A stretch of 49,019 nt of DNA, taken from positions 1 to 49,019 of the forward strand of contig CAIUDK010000159.1 of the NCBI GenBank assembly GCA_903897875.1, in the 5' to 3' direction. Both the position numbers and the translations under genes were made by a program. This DNA comes from an uncultured Hyphomicrobiales bacterium (GTDB taxonomy: Bacteria > Pseudomonadota > Alphaproteobacteria > Rhizobiales > Beijerinckiaceae). Positions 1 to 9,906 of this stretch are shown piece by piece. The notes under the pieces are model-generated. The model saw only the letters and a list, made by a program, of their open reading frames with translations, was not told the DNA's origin and searched no databases. Positions within the stretch are counted from its first letter, which is position 1. Every line of letters begins with the position of its first letter.

Positions 1-895
1 ATTGCCAAAACACATCCAAATCACGCGCCGCACCCAATTGTGCCGACAGCCAACATAATTCATCGCGCATCGGGGCGGCAAAGGAGGTCGCTAGCAGAGG
101 TTTGAAAAACCAAAGAGCAGAGCGCAAACGACGAATGGCAATCCGCGCTTGATGCGTGGCTTCAACATCGCCCGTCGCAATGAGCACATGCGCATTCCAC
201 TCAAAGTGTTGAAGGCAATTGAAGACGATGGTTTGGAACGCATCCAACGCCAATTGATTGCGCGACATAATTGGCGCGCCGACTTTAAAGGGTTGATGAA
301 TAAGGCCATCCGCCAAGCGCTGACCACGATCATCCTTGCTGATCATCGAGAGGCGCAACGCATAGCGTTTTGAAAACTCTTGCGCCAAACTGAAAAGCGG
401 TGCGAGCCCGCCCTGCGACTTGAGCTCAAACTCGATTTCGCACACGGGCAATTGATAAGCATTGGCTAGAATGGCGCCTTCATCCAGCGCCACTTCAATC
501 TGCGCGCCTTGCCATTCAATCTGCCAAACATGGCGCTCCACATGGGTGGCAAAAATCACCTGCAGATCTCTGCGGATTTTAGCTTTGCTTAAAATATCAC
601 GCAGCGGCGTGTCTTTGAGACTGGCAAAGCTTGGTTTGTTTTTTGTGAGCGTGCAATTCCATTCGGCACGCAGCATCTGAGCATGGGTCGCTTTCACCGT
701 CTGGATAAAGCGATCATTCTCTTTGCGCACACGCAGCACAAACCCACTGCGACGCAAAGACTGATCTGGCGTATCGAAATAAACGGAGTGCAGGTGGATA
801 AGGCGTGGCCGCACTTTTTGCAAAAGCGCATCACGTTTGAATGCGCTCAATTCTGCGGAGGAAATTTGACACTTAAGCTCGCGCTCAACACCCAT
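1..895 (-). CDS. CYTH/CHAD domain protein (inorganic triphosphatase-like), 3' end cut by window
   Basis: The reverse strand is open from an ATG at 895 through base 1 with no stop, about 298 codons, so the ORF track (complete ORFs only) missed it. The product begins MGVERELKCQ, carrying the ExExK signature of CYTH enzymes, which bind triphosphates and divalent metal in a beta tunnel. Further CYTH-like strands follow (VYFDTPDQSLRRSGFVLRVR, and CEIEFELKSQ near residue 150). From about residue 195 the helical His-rich CHAD domain starts, with the segment EATHQARIAIRRLRSALWFF typical of phosphate/polyphosphate-binding CHAD helices. This pairing is known in bacterial inorganic triphosphatases (YgiF type) and polyphosphate-associated proteins. 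There is no strong ribosome site before the ATG, and GTG codons at 904 and 907 are alternative starts. It lies downstream of fumarase on the same strand, separated by a hairpin. The domain call is firm; substrate is inferred. Confidence 0.85.
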   Translation of the reverse strand, partial: MGVERELKCQISSAELSAFKRDALLQKVRPRLIHLHSVYFDTPDQSLRRSGFVLRVRKENDRFIQTVKATHAQMLRAEWNCTLTKNKPSFASLKDTPLRDILSKAKIRRDLQVIFATHVERHVWQIEWQGAQIEVALDEGAILANAYQLPVCEIEFELKSQGGLAPLFSLAQEFSKRYALRLSMISKDDRGQRLADGLIHQPFKVGAPIMSRNQLALDAFQTIVFNCLQHFEWNAHVLIATGDVEATHQARIAIRRLRSALWFFKPLLATSFAAPMRDELCWLSAQLGAARDLDVFWQ

Positions 896-915
896 TCCAT
901 CCACCACTACGCAAA

Positions 916-947
916 CCTATGCAGCAGCAGGATGCTGACTGCATAGG
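916..947 (-). terminator. Nested hairpin between fumarase and CYTH/CHAD genes, possible terminator
   Basis: CCTATGCAG and CTGCATAGG form perfect 9-bp arms. Inside them CAGCA and TGCTG pair around a GGA loop with one bulged A, giving a nearly continuous 14-bp stem. On the reverse strand it follows the fumarase stop and is trailed only by TTTGCG, so the T-run is short. It could be a weak terminator or a processing hairpin. Confidence 0.4.
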
Positions 948-984
948 CCTAACGCGTCACGGCGATGTTAGGATCGACGTTCAA

Positions 985-2601
985 TCAACCCAGATTTAAT
1001 TCTTTGAAGAAATCATTGCCCTTGTCGTCGATGACAACGAAGGCTGGGAAATCTTCCACTTCGATTTTCCAAATCGCTTCCATGCCAAGCTCTGGATATT
1101 CCAGAACCTCAACCTTCTTGATGCAATCTTGAGCGAGGCGCGCAGCCGGTCCGCCAATGGAGCCCAGATAGAAACCACCGTGGCGTCCGCACGCTTCGCG
1201 CACTTCCTTCGAGCGATTGCCCTTGGCCAACATCACCATCGAGCCGCCAGCCGCTTGGAAGGTTTCCACAAAGGAATCCATGCGCCCTGCTGTGGTGGGA
1301 CCAAACGAGCCCGACGCATAGCCGGTTGGCGTTTTGGCGGGGCCTGCATAATAGACCGGATGGTTTTTGAAATAATCAGGCAGACCTTCGCCACGCTCTA
1401 AGCGTTCACGCAATTTGGCATGCGCCAGATCGCGCGCCACAACGATCGTGCCCGTGAGGGATAGACGTGTCTTGATCGGACATTTCGACAAGGTCGCCAA
1501 AATATCTTTCATCGGCTGATTGAGATCGATCTTGACGACAGCGCCGCCCAATTTGCTCTCATCGACGACGGGCAAATATTTGGCTGGATCATGTTCAAGC
1601 TGTTCCAAGAACACACCATCGCGCGTGATCTTACCAACGGCCTGACGATCAGCCGAGCACGAGACGCCCAAACCAATTGGCAAGGATGCGCCGTGGCGTG
1701 GCAGACGAATGACACGCACGTCATGACAGAAATATTTGCCGCCAAATTGCGCGCCGACACCCAATTGCTGCGTCATGCGATGGACTTCTTCTTCCATCGC
1801 TAAATCGCGGAAGGCGTGACCATCTTCACTGCCCTGTGTTGGCAGACCATCGAGATAACGCGCCGAGGCGAGCTTCACTGTTTTCAAACACAACTCAGCT
1901 GACGTGCCACCAATCACAATGGCCAAATGATAAGGTGGGCAAGCAGATGTGCCCAAAGTCAGAATTTTTTCTTTCAAAAATTCCAACAGACGATCATGCG
2001 TCAACAATGATGGCGTTGCTTGATAGAGATAGGTCTTGTTGGCAGAGCCACCGCCCTTGGCCATGAACAAAAACTTGTAGGCGTCTTCGCCTTCCGAATA
2101 AATTTCGATCTGGGCTGGCAGATTTGTTTTGGTGTTCTTCTCTTCGAACATCGACAAAGGCGCGAGCTGCGAATAGCGCAGATTTTTCTTCTCGTAAGCG
2201 TCGCGAATACCTTCCGCAATGGCGCTCTCATCCTCGCCATTGGTCCAGACCAAGCGGCCCTTCTTGCCCATGACGATGGCAGTGCCGGTATCTTGGCACA
2301 TCGGCAGCACGCCGCCAGCGGCAATGTTGGCGTTCTTCAACAGATCATAAGCAACAAAGCGGTCGTTCGAGGTCGCTTCAGGATCGTCGAGAATTTTTGC
2401 CAGCTGCGCGAGATGGCTTGGGCGCAGCAGATGATTGATGTCGATCATCGCCTGCTCTGCCAAAAGACGGATGGCTTCGCGACTGACCGAGATCACGTCT
2501 TGCCCGCCAATGGTTTCCACCTTGACGCCATCCTTGCTCAATTGGCGGTAGGGCGTTGTGTCCTTAGCGAGTGGAAACAGGGGCTTATGTGTGTAGGTCA
2601 T
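985..2601 (-). CDS. fumA: Class I fumarate hydratase (iron-sulfur)
   Basis: The 538-residue product has the length and layout of single-chain class I fumarases. These interconvert fumarate and malate in the TCA cycle using a labile [4Fe-4S] cluster. The N-terminal alpha part contains [18 protein letters not shown], with the cluster-ligand cysteine. Two further cysteine segments follow, [16 protein letters not shown] and [10 protein letters not shown]. The C-terminal beta part contains [13 protein letters not shown] and [17 protein letters not shown], both family hallmarks. The start is ATG at 2601; the region before it has only a weak GAG ribosome site. It appears monocistronic unless a doubtful short ORF ending at 2609 is real. 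No class II fumC is seen in the window. Distinguishing fumA from fumB by sequence alone is not meaningful in this lineage; the class I assignment is secure. Confidence 0.95.
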   Translation of the reverse strand: MTYTHKPLFPLAKDTTPYRQLSKDGVKVETIGGQDVISVSREAIRLLAEQAMIDINHLLRPSHLAQLAKILDDPEATSNDRFVAYDLLKNANIAAGGVLPMCQDTGTAIVMGKKGRLVWTNGEDESAIAEGIRDAYEKKNLRYSQLAPLSMFEEKNTKTNLPAQIEIYSEGEDAYKFLFMAKGGGSANKTYLYQATPSLLTHDRLLEFLKEKILTLGTSACPPYHLAIVIGGTSAELCLKTVKLASARYLDGLPTQGSEDGHAFRDLAMEEEVHRMTQQLGVGAQFGGKYFCHDVRVIRLPRHGASLPIGLGVSCSADRQAVGKITRDGVFLEQLEHDPAKYLPVVDESKLGGAVVKIDLNQPMKDILATLSKCPIKTRLSLTGTIVVARDLAHAKLRERLERGEGLPDYFKNHPVYYAGPAKTPTGYASGSFGPTTAGRMDSFVETFQAAGGSMVMLAKGNRSKEVREACGRHGGFYLGSIGGPAARLAQDCIKKVEVLEYPELGMEAIWKIEVEDFPAFVVIDDKGNDFFKELNLG

Positions 2602-2895
2602 TGCGCGCTCACAGATTTTGGAGAAGCTTTGCTCGTTTTAAAGAAGCTTTGCTTGGCGTTTTACGCCCCTCTGGGATGGTTTCCAAGCCCTCATGGGCGA
2701 CATCGAGCGCTTCGATAGCGCGCACAAACGGGGACAACGGACCTTTGACGCCTTCTGCGCGGGGCAACGGCCGAGGAACCGGAACGCAGCAGGGCACGTT
2801 GCTCGTCAGCTGATCAATTTCGTTTTGATCAGTACGCCAGAGGCCCGGTCGCGGCTGGCTTTGGCGTGTCGCGTCGCGTTGTCGAGAGTTCGCCC

Positions 2896-3807
2896 ATGAT
2901 TGCCCAAACTTGGTCATCACAAACCTTGTCTGCCAGACCTTGGATATCTCCAAACTGGACCGTTCAAGCCGAATCGGACCCAACAAAAGCGATTCTCCAA
3001 GCCTTTGGGGCCCAGGCTGAGATCGACGGGCGCACAATAGCGGTTGTGACCGCCCATCCCGACGATGAGACCATTGGCGTGGGCTCACGTCTGGCCATGA
3101 TGCCCCATGCGCGACTGATTACCGTCACCAATGGCGCCCCCAGTCTGGCTTGCGCTCAGGCGCATGGGTACCGCGATGAGGCGGCCTATGAGGCACAGCG
3201 GTGCCGGGAATTGCAGGCGGCCCTTCGCGTGGCTGGCGTGCGCCCTGAACAGCACATTCAATTGGGCATGACCGACCAGCAGGTGACCCGCGATCTGATC
3301 GGCCTGACCCGCGAACTCACCAAGATTTTTATACGTCACAATATCAGGGCTGTTTTGACCCATGCCTATGAGGGCGGCCATCCTGACCATGATGGCGTGG
3401 CCTTTGCCGTCCATGCCTGTGCTGACCTGCTAGCCCGCAGAGGCCGTCGGCTGGGGGTGATTGAAATGCCCTTCTATCATCTGGGTGAAGAGGGCTGCGT
3501 GCGTCAGCGTTTCCCCAATATTGTGGAAGCCTCATCGGCCCAGCCCGAGCTGGTTTTATGCCTTGATGCGCATGATCAGGCCCGCAAACGCGCCATGTTC
3601 GATGCCTATCCCTCGCAATCGAGAACTTTGGCTGATTTTTCGCCAAGCTTTGAACGCTTTCGCCGTGCGGGCAAAGTCAATTTCTGTCGGCTGCCCAATG
3701 CCGGGCGCTTGCTCTATGAGCAGCGCAGCTGGGGGATGAACCGCCATCGCTGGCATAAGGCCGTGCAGCAGGCTTATGACAGTTTGGAGATGGCAGCTGT
3801 GGCCTAA
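2896..3807 (+). CDS. PIG-L (LmbE-type) deacetylase family protein
   Basis: The 303-residue product carries the PIG-L metal-binding motif AHPDDE at about residues 53-58 and the second ligand segment HAYEGGHPDHDG near residue 155. This is the arrangement of zinc-dependent N-acetylglucosamine-type deacetylases. The family acts on N-acetyl sugars in glycolipid, mycothiol/bacillithiol or antibiotic pathways; nothing nearby identifies the substrate. The track begins at GTG 2866. I prefer ATG 2896, because the extra ten residues (SRRVVESSP) look like read-through. Neither start has a strong ribosome site. It stands alone, divergent from fumarase and upstream of the ribosomal protein genes, without sugar-transferase neighbours. 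The family is certain, the specific reaction is not. Confidence 0.85.
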   Translation: MIAQTWSSQTLSARPWISPNWTVQAESDPTKAILQAFGAQAEIDGRTIAVVTAHPDDETIGVGSRLAMMPHARLITVTNGAPSLACAQAHGYRDEAAYEAQRCRELQAALRVAGVRPEQHIQLGMTDQQVTRDLIGLTRELTKIFIRHNIRAVLTHAYEGGHPDHDGVAFAVHACADLLARRGRRLGVIEMPFYHLGEEGCVRQRFPNIVEASSAQPELVLCLDAHDQARKRAMFDAYPSQSRTLADFSPSFERFRRAGKVNFCRLPNAGRLLYEQRSWGMNRHRWHKAVQQAYDSLEMAAVA

Positions 3808-3838
3808 AGCTTGGCTTTGATTTTTTCAAGCGCCGCAT

Positions 3839-3873
3839 ATTTAGGCCATAGATTTAGGCCACAGATTTAGGCC
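3839..3873 (+). repeat. Short tandem repeat, about 2.7 copies of a 13-bp unit
   Basis: ATTTAGGCCATAG is followed directly by ATTTAGGCCACAG and then ATTTAGGCC. The array lies just after the PIG-L stop. It is AT/GC mixed and non-coding, with no obvious role. Confidence 0.6.
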
Positions 3874-3914
3874 TCTTGCCACGGCCCCACCTTGCCAGTA
3901 TAAGCACGCTCTCT

Positions 3915-3954
3915 GAACCGCCCGGCTGATAGGGCTGCCGTGGCGGTTCTTTTT
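3915..3954 (+). promoter_or_regulatory. Leader hairpin with T-run upstream of rpmI-rplT (attenuator candidate)
   Basis: GAACCGCC (3915-3922) pairs with GGCGGTTC (3942-3949). An inner CGGC/GCCG stem stacks on it, and TTTTT follows, so it has the form of an intrinsic terminator. It lies about 80 bases before the rpmI start and over 100 bases after the PIG-L stop. It could end PIG-L transcription, or act as an attenuator in the ribosomal-protein leader, where L20 is known to autoregulate in other bacteria. The choice between these is inference. Confidence 0.55.
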
Positions 3955-4036
3955 CGCTCATTTCGATGCGAACCGGACAGGACCGCCTGTTTGGGTCTAA
4001 AAATTTCGGATGGCAACATCCGGCAAGGAGAGCAAA

Positions 4037-4237
4037 ATGCCCAAGTTGAAGACCAAGTCAGGCGCCAAAAAGCGCTTCAAAATCACTGGCACCGGTAAGG
4101 TCGTCTATGCTCATCGCGGCAAGCGCCATGGCATGATCAAGCGGACGAAAAAGCAGATCCGGAACCTGCGTGGCACCAATATTCTGTTCAAAACAGACGG
4201 TGAAAACGTCAAGAAGTACTTCCTGCCTAACGGCTGA
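4037..4237 (+). CDS. rpmI: 50S ribosomal protein L35
   Basis: The 66-residue, very basic product starts [14 protein letters not shown] and contains [20 protein letters not shown], which is diagnostic of L35, a small protein of the large ribosomal subunit. The track ORF opens at 4010, but the ATG at 4037 has the ribosome site AAGGAG at a good distance and gives the family's usual N-terminus, so the upstream nine residues are rejected. It is followed after 47 bases by rplT and shares its transcript. infC, often first in this operon elsewhere, is not in the window. Confidence 0.97.
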   Translation: MPKLKTKSGAKKRFKITGTGKVVYAHRGKRHGMIKRTKKQIRNLRGTNILFKTDGENVKKYFLPNG

Positions 4238-4284
4238 AGTCCCGCATCGCTCAATACAATCCGTTTGATTTCAGGAGATAGCCT

Positions 4285-4653
4285 ATGGCACGCGTTAAAC
4301 GCGGCGTAACAGCCCACGCCAAGCATAAAAAGACACTCGAAAAGGCGAAGGGCTTTTATGGCCGTCGCAAAAATACCATTCGCGCCGCAAAGGCCGCTGT
4401 CGATAAGGCGATGCAATACGCCTATCGCGATCGCAAGAACAAGAAGCGCACGATCCGCGCTCTTTGGATTCAGCGTCTCAACGGTGCTGTGCGTGAATTG
4501 GGTATTACATATTCACGCTTCATCAACGGCCTAGCTTTGGCTGGCATTGAAGTGGATCGTAAGGTTCTTTCAGAGCTCGCGATCACTGAGCCAGAGGCCT
4601 TCAAGGCCATTGTTGAAAAGGCAAAGGCAGCGCTTCCAGCGACTGTGTCTTAA
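4285..4653 (+). CDS. rplT: 50S ribosomal protein L20
   Basis: The 122-residue product begins [24 protein letters not shown] and contains [27 protein letters not shown], both signatures of L20, which binds 23S rRNA early in large-subunit assembly. In other bacteria L20 also represses its own rpmI-rplT mRNA. The start ATG is preceded by CAGGAG. The gene is second in the rpmI-rplT pair and is followed at once by a strong intrinsic terminator. Length and sequence are normal. Confidence 0.97.
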   Translation: MARVKRGVTAHAKHKKTLEKAKGFYGRRKNTIRAAKAAVDKAMQYAYRDRKNKKRTIRALWIQRLNGAVRELGITYSRFINGLALAGIEVDRKVLSELAITEPEAFKAIVEKAKAALPATVS

Positions 4654-4680
4654 TCAACAACTGACTTTTTCAAGATTTCA

Positions 4681-4712
4681 AAAGCCCGCTTTCGAGCGGG
4701 CTTTTTTGTTTT
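4681..4712 (+). terminator. Intrinsic terminator after rplT
   Basis: AAGCCCGCT and AGCGGGCTT form a 9-bp stem around a TTCG tetraloop, followed by TTTTTGTTTT. It lies 28 bases after the rplT stop. Confidence 0.92.
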
Positions 4713-4828
4713 GTGGGATGGTCGCAGACAAATAGGGCTCAGATCATTGCCCAAAGGTCAGTTTAATGTTCAGATGCACGTGACGAGCTAGAAAGCTCTG
4801 CTGAGTATCTATGTATCGAGGACAAAAG

Positions 4829-6163
4829 ATGAGTGCATCTCCGACTGAGACATCGGCCAATCCCGTCGACACGGGATTTGACATGGCCGACACAAAACGC
4901 CGCGTAAAAGCCATTCTCATTGGCTCGATGGGCAATCTGATCGAATGGTATGATGTGTATGCCTATTCGGCTTTCGCCCTTTATTTTGCAGGCTCCTTTT
5001 TTCCAAAGGCTGATCCCGTCGCCCAGCAATTGTCTGCGGCCATCGTGTTTGCGGCGGCCTTTGTTATTCGTCCGCTCGGTGGTGTGATTTTTGGTTGGTT
5101 GGCTGATCGTTTTGGCCGTCGCCAATCTTTGATGATGTCTGTGCTGCTGATGTGCTTTGGCTCACTGCTGATTGCTGTCAGCCCGACCTATAGCGAAATT
5201 GGTATTGGTGCGACGATCCTGCTCGTGGTGGCACGCCTTCTTCAAGGCCTGAGCCAGGGTGGTGAATATGGCGCGAGCGCGACCTATTTGAGCGAAATGG
5301 CGCATCCCAATCGTCGTGGTTTTTATTCTGGCGTTTGGTACATGACATTGATCGGCGGCCAGCTGGCAGCCATCATGGTTTTGTTCGTGCTGCAAAAGCT
5401 ACTTCTGACACCTGAGCAATTGGTTGCTTGGGGCTGGCGCATTCCCTTCGCCATTGGCGCGGGCGTGTCTGTGCTTGTTCTGTTTATGCGCCGCGATATG
5501 CATGAAACCGAACATTTCAAAGAAGCTGCCAAGACCACCAAAAAGGTTGGTTCTTTCACCACTTTCTTCAGCCATTGGCGTCAGTTGCTGCTGGTGGTTG
5601 GTATTACGGTTGGTGGCACGTCTGCCTTCTATACCTACACAACCTATATGCAGAAGTTCCTGAAACTGTCGGTGGGTCTGACGGACGATCAGACAACTCT
5701 GGTGGTATTGGGCTCGCTGCTTGTGGCCATTCTCCTGCAGCCAATTTACGGCGCGCTGTCGGATAAGATTGGACGCAAGCCTATGCTGATTTATTTTGGC
5801 ATTGCTGGCGTGATCTTCACCTATCCGCTGCTCTCCACATTGCAGCAGACCAAGAGCCCGCTGACAGCCTTCTTCCTGATCTGCGGCGCTTGGGCGATTG
5901 TGTCGGGCTATACGTCCATCACCGGCATTGTGAAGGCTGAGCTGTTCCCAACCTCGATCCGCGCTTTGGGCGTGGGCGTGCCCTATGCACTCACCGTCTC
6001 GATCTTTGGCGGCACGGTGGATACGGTGGCCCTCACCTTCAAACAGGCAGGCCATGAGGATTGGTTCTACTGGTACGCCACGGCCTGTATCTTCATCTCC
6101 CTGCTCGTCTATCTGGGCTTGAAGGACACGAAGAAACATTCCCGCATGGATGACCACGAATAG
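4829..6163 (+). CDS. MFS transporter, alpha-ketoglutarate/dicarboxylate (KgtP-like) type
   Basis: The 444-residue product has about twelve hydrophobic segments and matches the metabolite:H+ symporter branch of the major facilitator superfamily. The N-terminal GSMGNLIEWYDVYAYSAFALYF and the loop 2-3 motif GWLADRFGRRQSL are characteristic, as is RLLQGLSQGGEYGAS in helix 4. Relatives of this branch import alpha-ketoglutarate, citrate or other organic acids with protons. Transport of a TCA-type acid fits the nearby fumarase but is inference. ATG 4829 is preferred over the track's 4811 because GAGG sits at the right distance before it. It has its own terminator downstream and looks monocistronic. 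Confidence 0.85.
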   Translation: MSASPTETSANPVDTGFDMADTKRRVKAILIGSMGNLIEWYDVYAYSAFALYFAGSFFPKADPVAQQLSAAIVFAAAFVIRPLGGVIFGWLADRFGRRQSLMMSVLLMCFGSLLIAVSPTYSEIGIGATILLVVARLLQGLSQGGEYGASATYLSEMAHPNRRGFYSGVWYMTLIGGQLAAIMVLFVLQKLLLTPEQLVAWGWRIPFAIGAGVSVLVLFMRRDMHETEHFKEAAKTTKKVGSFTTFFSHWRQLLLVVGITVGGTSAFYTYTTYMQKFLKLSVGLTDDQTTLVVLGSLLVAILLQPIYGALSDKIGRKPMLIYFGIAGVIFTYPLLSTLQQTKSPLTAFFLICGAWAIVSGYTSITGIVKAELFPTSIRALGVGVPYALTVSIFGGTVDTVALTFKQAGHEDWFYWYATACIFISLLVYLGLKDTKKHSRMDDHE

Positions 6164-6204
6164 GTCCCAATAGGGCATTGCTCCCTTGGCATCATTACGA
6201 CAGA

Positions 6205-6232
6205 AAGCCCGCCAAGTTGGCGGGCTTTTTTG
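6205..6232 (+). terminator. Intrinsic terminator after MFS transporter gene
   Basis: AAGCCCGCC and GGCGGGCTT form a 9-bp stem with a short AAGTT loop, followed by TTTTT. It lies about 40 bases after the transporter stop. Confidence 0.9.
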
Positions 6233-6395
6233 TGGGCTTTGGCGTGATAATCATCTCATCCAAATCTTAAGCATCGTTTTGCCGAGCGACTTGGATCTTG
6301 GACAGAGTGTCGACATTTTGCCTCGTCCATGGCAAAACCGCCGCACTGCTTGGGGAGCGCTCGATTGAGCGCCCCATCCTCCCGACGGGTTTACA

Positions 6396-7478
6396 ATGTC
6401 CGATTTATCAAAGCTTGAAACCGAGCTTCTGTCATCCATCGCCAACGCCGCTGACGAAGCGGGCCTAGAAGAGGTCCGCATCGGGTCGCTGGGCAAAAAA
6501 GGCTCCGTCTCGGCGCTACTTGCCACGCTTGGCAAAATGTCGCCCGACGAGCGCAAAACGGCTGGCGCTGCCATCAATGCGCTCAAAGATGTCGTCACGA
6601 CAGCCTTGGGTGAGCGCCGCAGCGTGCTCAAAGACGCATCGCTGAATGCGCGCCTTGCCAGTGAATTTGTCGATGTGACTTTGCCCGTGCGCGAAAGCGG
6701 CGTGGAGTCTGGACGCGTTCATCCCATCAGTCAGGTGATGGATGAATTGACCGCGATCTTTGCTGATCTGGGATTTTCCATCGCGGAAGGTCCAGACATT
6801 GAAAGCGACGACACAAACTTCACCAAGCTGAATTTCCCGCTCGGCCATCCGGCGCGCGAAATGCACGACACATTCTTTTTCCAGCCTGACGAAAATGGTG
6901 AGCGCAAGCTTTTGCGCACGCATACCAGCCCCGTGCAGGTGCGCACGATGATGTCGCAGACGCCACCCATTCGCGTCATCTGTCCGGGCCGCACTTATCG
7001 TTGTGATTCCGACCAAACTCATACGCCGATGTTCCATCAGGTTGAAGGTCTTGTCATCGACAAGAACGCCAATCTGGGACATCTCAAATGGGTGTTGGAA
7101 GAATCCTGCAAAGCCTTTTTTGAAGTGCCGCATGTGAAAATGCGTTTCCGCCCGTCCTTCTTCCCCTTCACCGAACCCTCAATGGAAGTCGACATTCAAT
7201 GCTCGCGCAAGAATGGCGAAATTCGTTTTGGCGAAGGCGATGATTGGTTGGAAATTTTGGGCTGCGGCATGGTGCATCCCAATGTGCTGCGCAATTGCGG
7301 CGTTGATCCAGATGTCTATCAAGGCTTCGCTTGGGGCATGGGCATCGACCGGATTGCAATGTTGAAATATGGCATGGCCGATCTGCGCCCGTTCTTTGAG
7401 GCCGATGTGCGCTGGCTAAACCATTATGGATTTAGGCCGCTTGATTTGCCCACCCTTGCTGGTGGCTTGAGCGCTTGA
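6396..7478 (+). CDS. pheS: Phenylalanine-tRNA ligase alpha subunit
   Basis: The 360-residue product is the catalytic alpha chain of the (alpha beta)2 enzyme that charges tRNA-Phe. It has an N-terminal coiled-coil region (about residues 1-90) for tRNA contact. The class II core includes the motif 2 region ([35 protein letters not shown]) and the motif 3 region ([18 protein letters not shown]). It lies ten bases before pheT and is surely cotranscribed with it. The leader (about 6234-6395) contains a GGGGAGCGCTC/GAGCGCCCC hairpin at 6352-6375 without a T-run. I see no Phe-rich leader peptide or T-box, so no attenuation mechanism is claimed. Length is normal. Confidence 0.97.
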   Translation: MSDLSKLETELLSSIANAADEAGLEEVRIGSLGKKGSVSALLATLGKMSPDERKTAGAAINALKDVVTTALGERRSVLKDASLNARLASEFVDVTLPVRESGVESGRVHPISQVMDELTAIFADLGFSIAEGPDIESDDTNFTKLNFPLGHPAREMHDTFFFQPDENGERKLLRTHTSPVQVRTMMSQTPPIRVICPGRTYRCDSDQTHTPMFHQVEGLVIDKNANLGHLKWVLEESCKAFFEVPHVKMRFRPSFFPFTEPSMEVDIQCSRKNGEIRFGEGDDWLEILGCGMVHPNVLRNCGVDPDVYQGFAWGMGIDRIAMLKYGMADLRPFFEADVRWLNHYGFRPLDLPTLAGGLSA

Positions 7479-7488
7479 GGATTATGTT

Positions 7489-9906
7489 ATGAAATTCACA
7501 CTCTCCTGGCTCAAAGATCATCTTGAGACCGATGCTTCACTCGAAACCATTGTCGAGACGCTGACGCGCATCGGATTGGAAGTTGAGCATGTGCACAATC
7601 CTGCCGATGCGCTGAAAGACTTCGTCATTGCGCATGTCATCTCAGCCACGCAGCATCCCAATGCAGATCGGCTGCGCGTCTGCATGGTGGACACAGGCGA
7701 TGGTGTGCCTTTGCAAGTTGTGTGCGGTGCGCCCAATGCGCGCAGTGGATTGAAGACCGTCTTCTCGCCACCGGGCACTTATATTCCGTCCAAAAATATC
7801 ACAATCGCCAAGGGCGTAATTCGTGGTGTCGAATCCAACGGCATGATGTGTTCTTTCGAAGAGCTCGGTCTGTCGGCGGAGTCTGAAGGCATTATCGAAG
7901 TGCCTGACGATGCGCCTGTTGGCACGCGCTATATTGATTTTGCTGGGCTCAATGAGCCCGTGATTGAAATCAATCTGACGCCCAATCGTGCAGATGCGAC
8001 AGGCGTGCATGGCATTGCGCGCGATTTGGCTGGCGCTGGTTTGGGACGTTTGAAAGATCGCCCGATCAAGCCTATCCCCGCAAGCTTTGCTTGTCCTGTT
8101 GGTGTGAAGATTGCGCCTGATGTCGCTGAGCTTGCACCCATGTTTGCCTTGCGTCTTGTGCGCGGCGTAAAAAATGGCCCCTCGCCTGACTGGATGCAAA
8201 AGCGTCTGACCGCCATTGGTCTGCGCCCGATCAATGCACTCGTCGACATCACCAATTATCTGACTTTCGATCGCGGGCGGCCTTTGCATGTGTTTGATGC
8301 TGCCAAAGTGAAAGGCGCGTTGACTGTGCGCCGCAGCCATGGCGAAGAGATCGTGGCGCTGGATGGCAAGACCTACAAGCTTGATGATCATACGCTTGTG
8401 ATTTGCGACGAGGCAGGTGTTGAATCTGTTGCTGGCATTATGGGTGGCCAGACAACTGGCTGCGATGAGTCGACAACAGATGTGTTGATTGAATCAGCGC
8501 TTTGGGACCCAATGACCATTGCGCGCTCTGGCCGCAATTTAGGCATCGTGTCTGATGCACGCTATCGCTTTGAGCGCGGCGTTGATCCAGCCTTCTGTGT
8601 GGCTGGTGCCGAATTGGCCACACATCTTGTGATGGATTTGTGCGGCGGCACGGCGTCTGAGCTTGTGATTGCTGGTGCTGAGCCTAAACGCGACGCCGTG
8701 ATTGATTTCCCATGGTCCGAGGTCAAGCGCCTCACAGGTCTTGTTGTCACCGTGGAAGAGATGACGCGCATTTTAGAAACGCTGGGCTTTGAGCTCAGCG
8801 CAAAGACGGCTGAGCGCGTAAACGTTCGCGCACCCTCATGGCGCAATGACGTTGAAGGCAAGGCTGATCTTGTTGAAGAGATCATGCGCATTGTGGGCGT
8901 GGATAATATTGTCTCGACACCTTTGGAGCGCGATGAGGCTGGCATTCCAAAACCCATTCTGACGCTCTTGCAAAAGCGCACGCGTTTGACACGTCGCGCT
9001 TTGGCGGCCCTTGGTTTGGTGGAGGCTGTGACGTGGTCGTTCATTTCCAAAGCACGCGCGGAAATGTTTGGTGGCGGCAAGCCTGAATTGGCGCTCGCCA
9101 ATCCAATTGCTGCAGAACTCTCCGACATGCGCCCGTCGCTTTTGCCGGGCCTAATGGCAGCGGCGCAACGCAATGCTGATCGCGGACTAGGCGATGTGGC
9201 TTTGTTTGAAGTGGGCCAAGTGTTTAAGGGTGCTGGTGAGTCTGACCAGCGCATGAGCGCAACCGCTATTCGTCGTGGCACCGCTGGCCCCTTGGGGCGT
9301 GGGCGTCATTGGTCGGGCAATGGATCTAAGGTGGATGTATTCCACGCCAAAGCCGATGTGCTGGCCTTGCTGGCGGCCCTTGGTGTGCCAGCTGCTGCCG
9401 TCCAATTGATTCCCGGTGCCCCTGATTATTTCCATCCCGGTCGTTCAGGCACTTTGCAATTTGGCCCTAAAAACATCATCGGCTATTTTGGTGAATTGCA
9501 TCCGCGTGCTTTGGAGGCGCTCGATGTGCAAGGCCCGATGGTTGGTTTTGAAATTCTGCTCGATGACATTCCAGCACCTAAGGCAAAGCCAACGCGCGCC
9601 AAGGGCAAATTGGAATTGGCCGAATTGATGCCGCTGGAGCGCGATTTTGCTTTCGTGGTGGATCGCACTGCAAAAGCCGCTGACATTGTGCGCGCAGCCC
9701 TTGGTGCTGATCGCGCTTTGATCACGGGCGCCAATGTGTTCGACGTCTATGAAGGTGCTGGCATTGCTGAGGGCAAAAAATCCGTTGGCATTGCGATCAC
9801 TTTGCAGCCACGCGACAAAACGCTGACCGATGTTGAGATTGAGGCCGTGGGCGCCAAGATCGTGGCTGAAGTGGGCAAGAAGACGGGCGGCGTGTTGCGC
9901 GGCTAA
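7489..9906 (+). CDS. pheT: Phenylalanine-tRNA ligase beta subunit
   Basis: The 805-residue beta chain partners PheS. From N to C it shows the EMAP-like tRNA-binding domain ([21 protein letters not shown] near residue 45), B3/B4 editing region segments ([20 protein letters not shown] near 250, [12 protein letters not shown] near 325), the B5 DNA-binding-like fold, a catalytically inactive class II-like core and the C-terminal ferredoxin-fold anticodon-binding domain ([13 protein letters not shown] near 710). The beta chain edits mischarged Tyr-tRNA-Phe. The gene starts ten bases after pheS. Its stop overlaps the converging dnaE2 stop by four bases, leaving no room for a terminator between them. 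Confidence 0.97.
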   Translation: MKFTLSWLKDHLETDASLETIVETLTRIGLEVEHVHNPADALKDFVIAHVISATQHPNADRLRVCMVDTGDGVPLQVVCGAPNARSGLKTVFSPPGTYIPSKNITIAKGVIRGVESNGMMCSFEELGLSAESEGIIEVPDDAPVGTRYIDFAGLNEPVIEINLTPNRADATGVHGIARDLAGAGLGRLKDRPIKPIPASFACPVGVKIAPDVAELAPMFALRLVRGVKNGPSPDWMQKRLTAIGLRPINALVDITNYLTFDRGRPLHVFDAAKVKGALTVRRSHGEEIVALDGKTYKLDDHTLVICDEAGVESVAGIMGGQTTGCDESTTDVLIESALWDPMTIARSGRNLGIVSDARYRFERGVDPAFCVAGAELATHLVMDLCGGTASELVIAGAEPKRDAVIDFPWSEVKRLTGLVVTVEEMTRILETLGFELSAKTAERVNVRAPSWRNDVEGKADLVEEIMRIVGVDNIVSTPLERDEAGIPKPILTLLQKRTRLTRRALAALGLVEAVTWSFISKARAEMFGGGKPELALANPIAAELSDMRPSLLPGLMAAAQRNADRGLGDVALFEVGQVFKGAGESDQRMSATAIRRGTAGPLGRGRHWSGNGSKVDVFHAKADVLALLAALGVPAAAVQLIPGAPDYFHPGRSGTLQFGPKNIIGYFGELHPRALEALDVQGPMVGFEILLDDIPAPKAKPTRAKGKLELAELMPLERDFAFVVDRTAKAADIVRAALGADRALITGANVFDVYEGAGIAEGKKSVGIAITLQPRDKTLTDVEIEAVGAKIVAEVGKKTGGVLRG

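Noticed and set aside
2609-3088. 159-residue reverse ORF ending just before the fumarase start
   Set aside because: Most of it lies antisense to the PIG-L gene, the composition is shadow-like, and no family features or ribosome site were seen. A short gene in its last 60-70 codons cannot be excluded.
5399-6178. 259-residue ORF antisense to the MFS transporter gene
   Set aside because: The sense strand encodes a clear transporter; the antisense product is His/Gln/Arg-rich without domains.
6352-6375. Hairpin in the pheST leader as a possible attenuator or T-box
   Set aside because: No T-run, no Phe-rich leader peptide and no T-box sequence were seen; it is only mentioned under pheS.
7642-8391. 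249-residue ORF antisense to pheT
   Set aside because: pheT is certain; the antisense frame is a codon-bias artefact.
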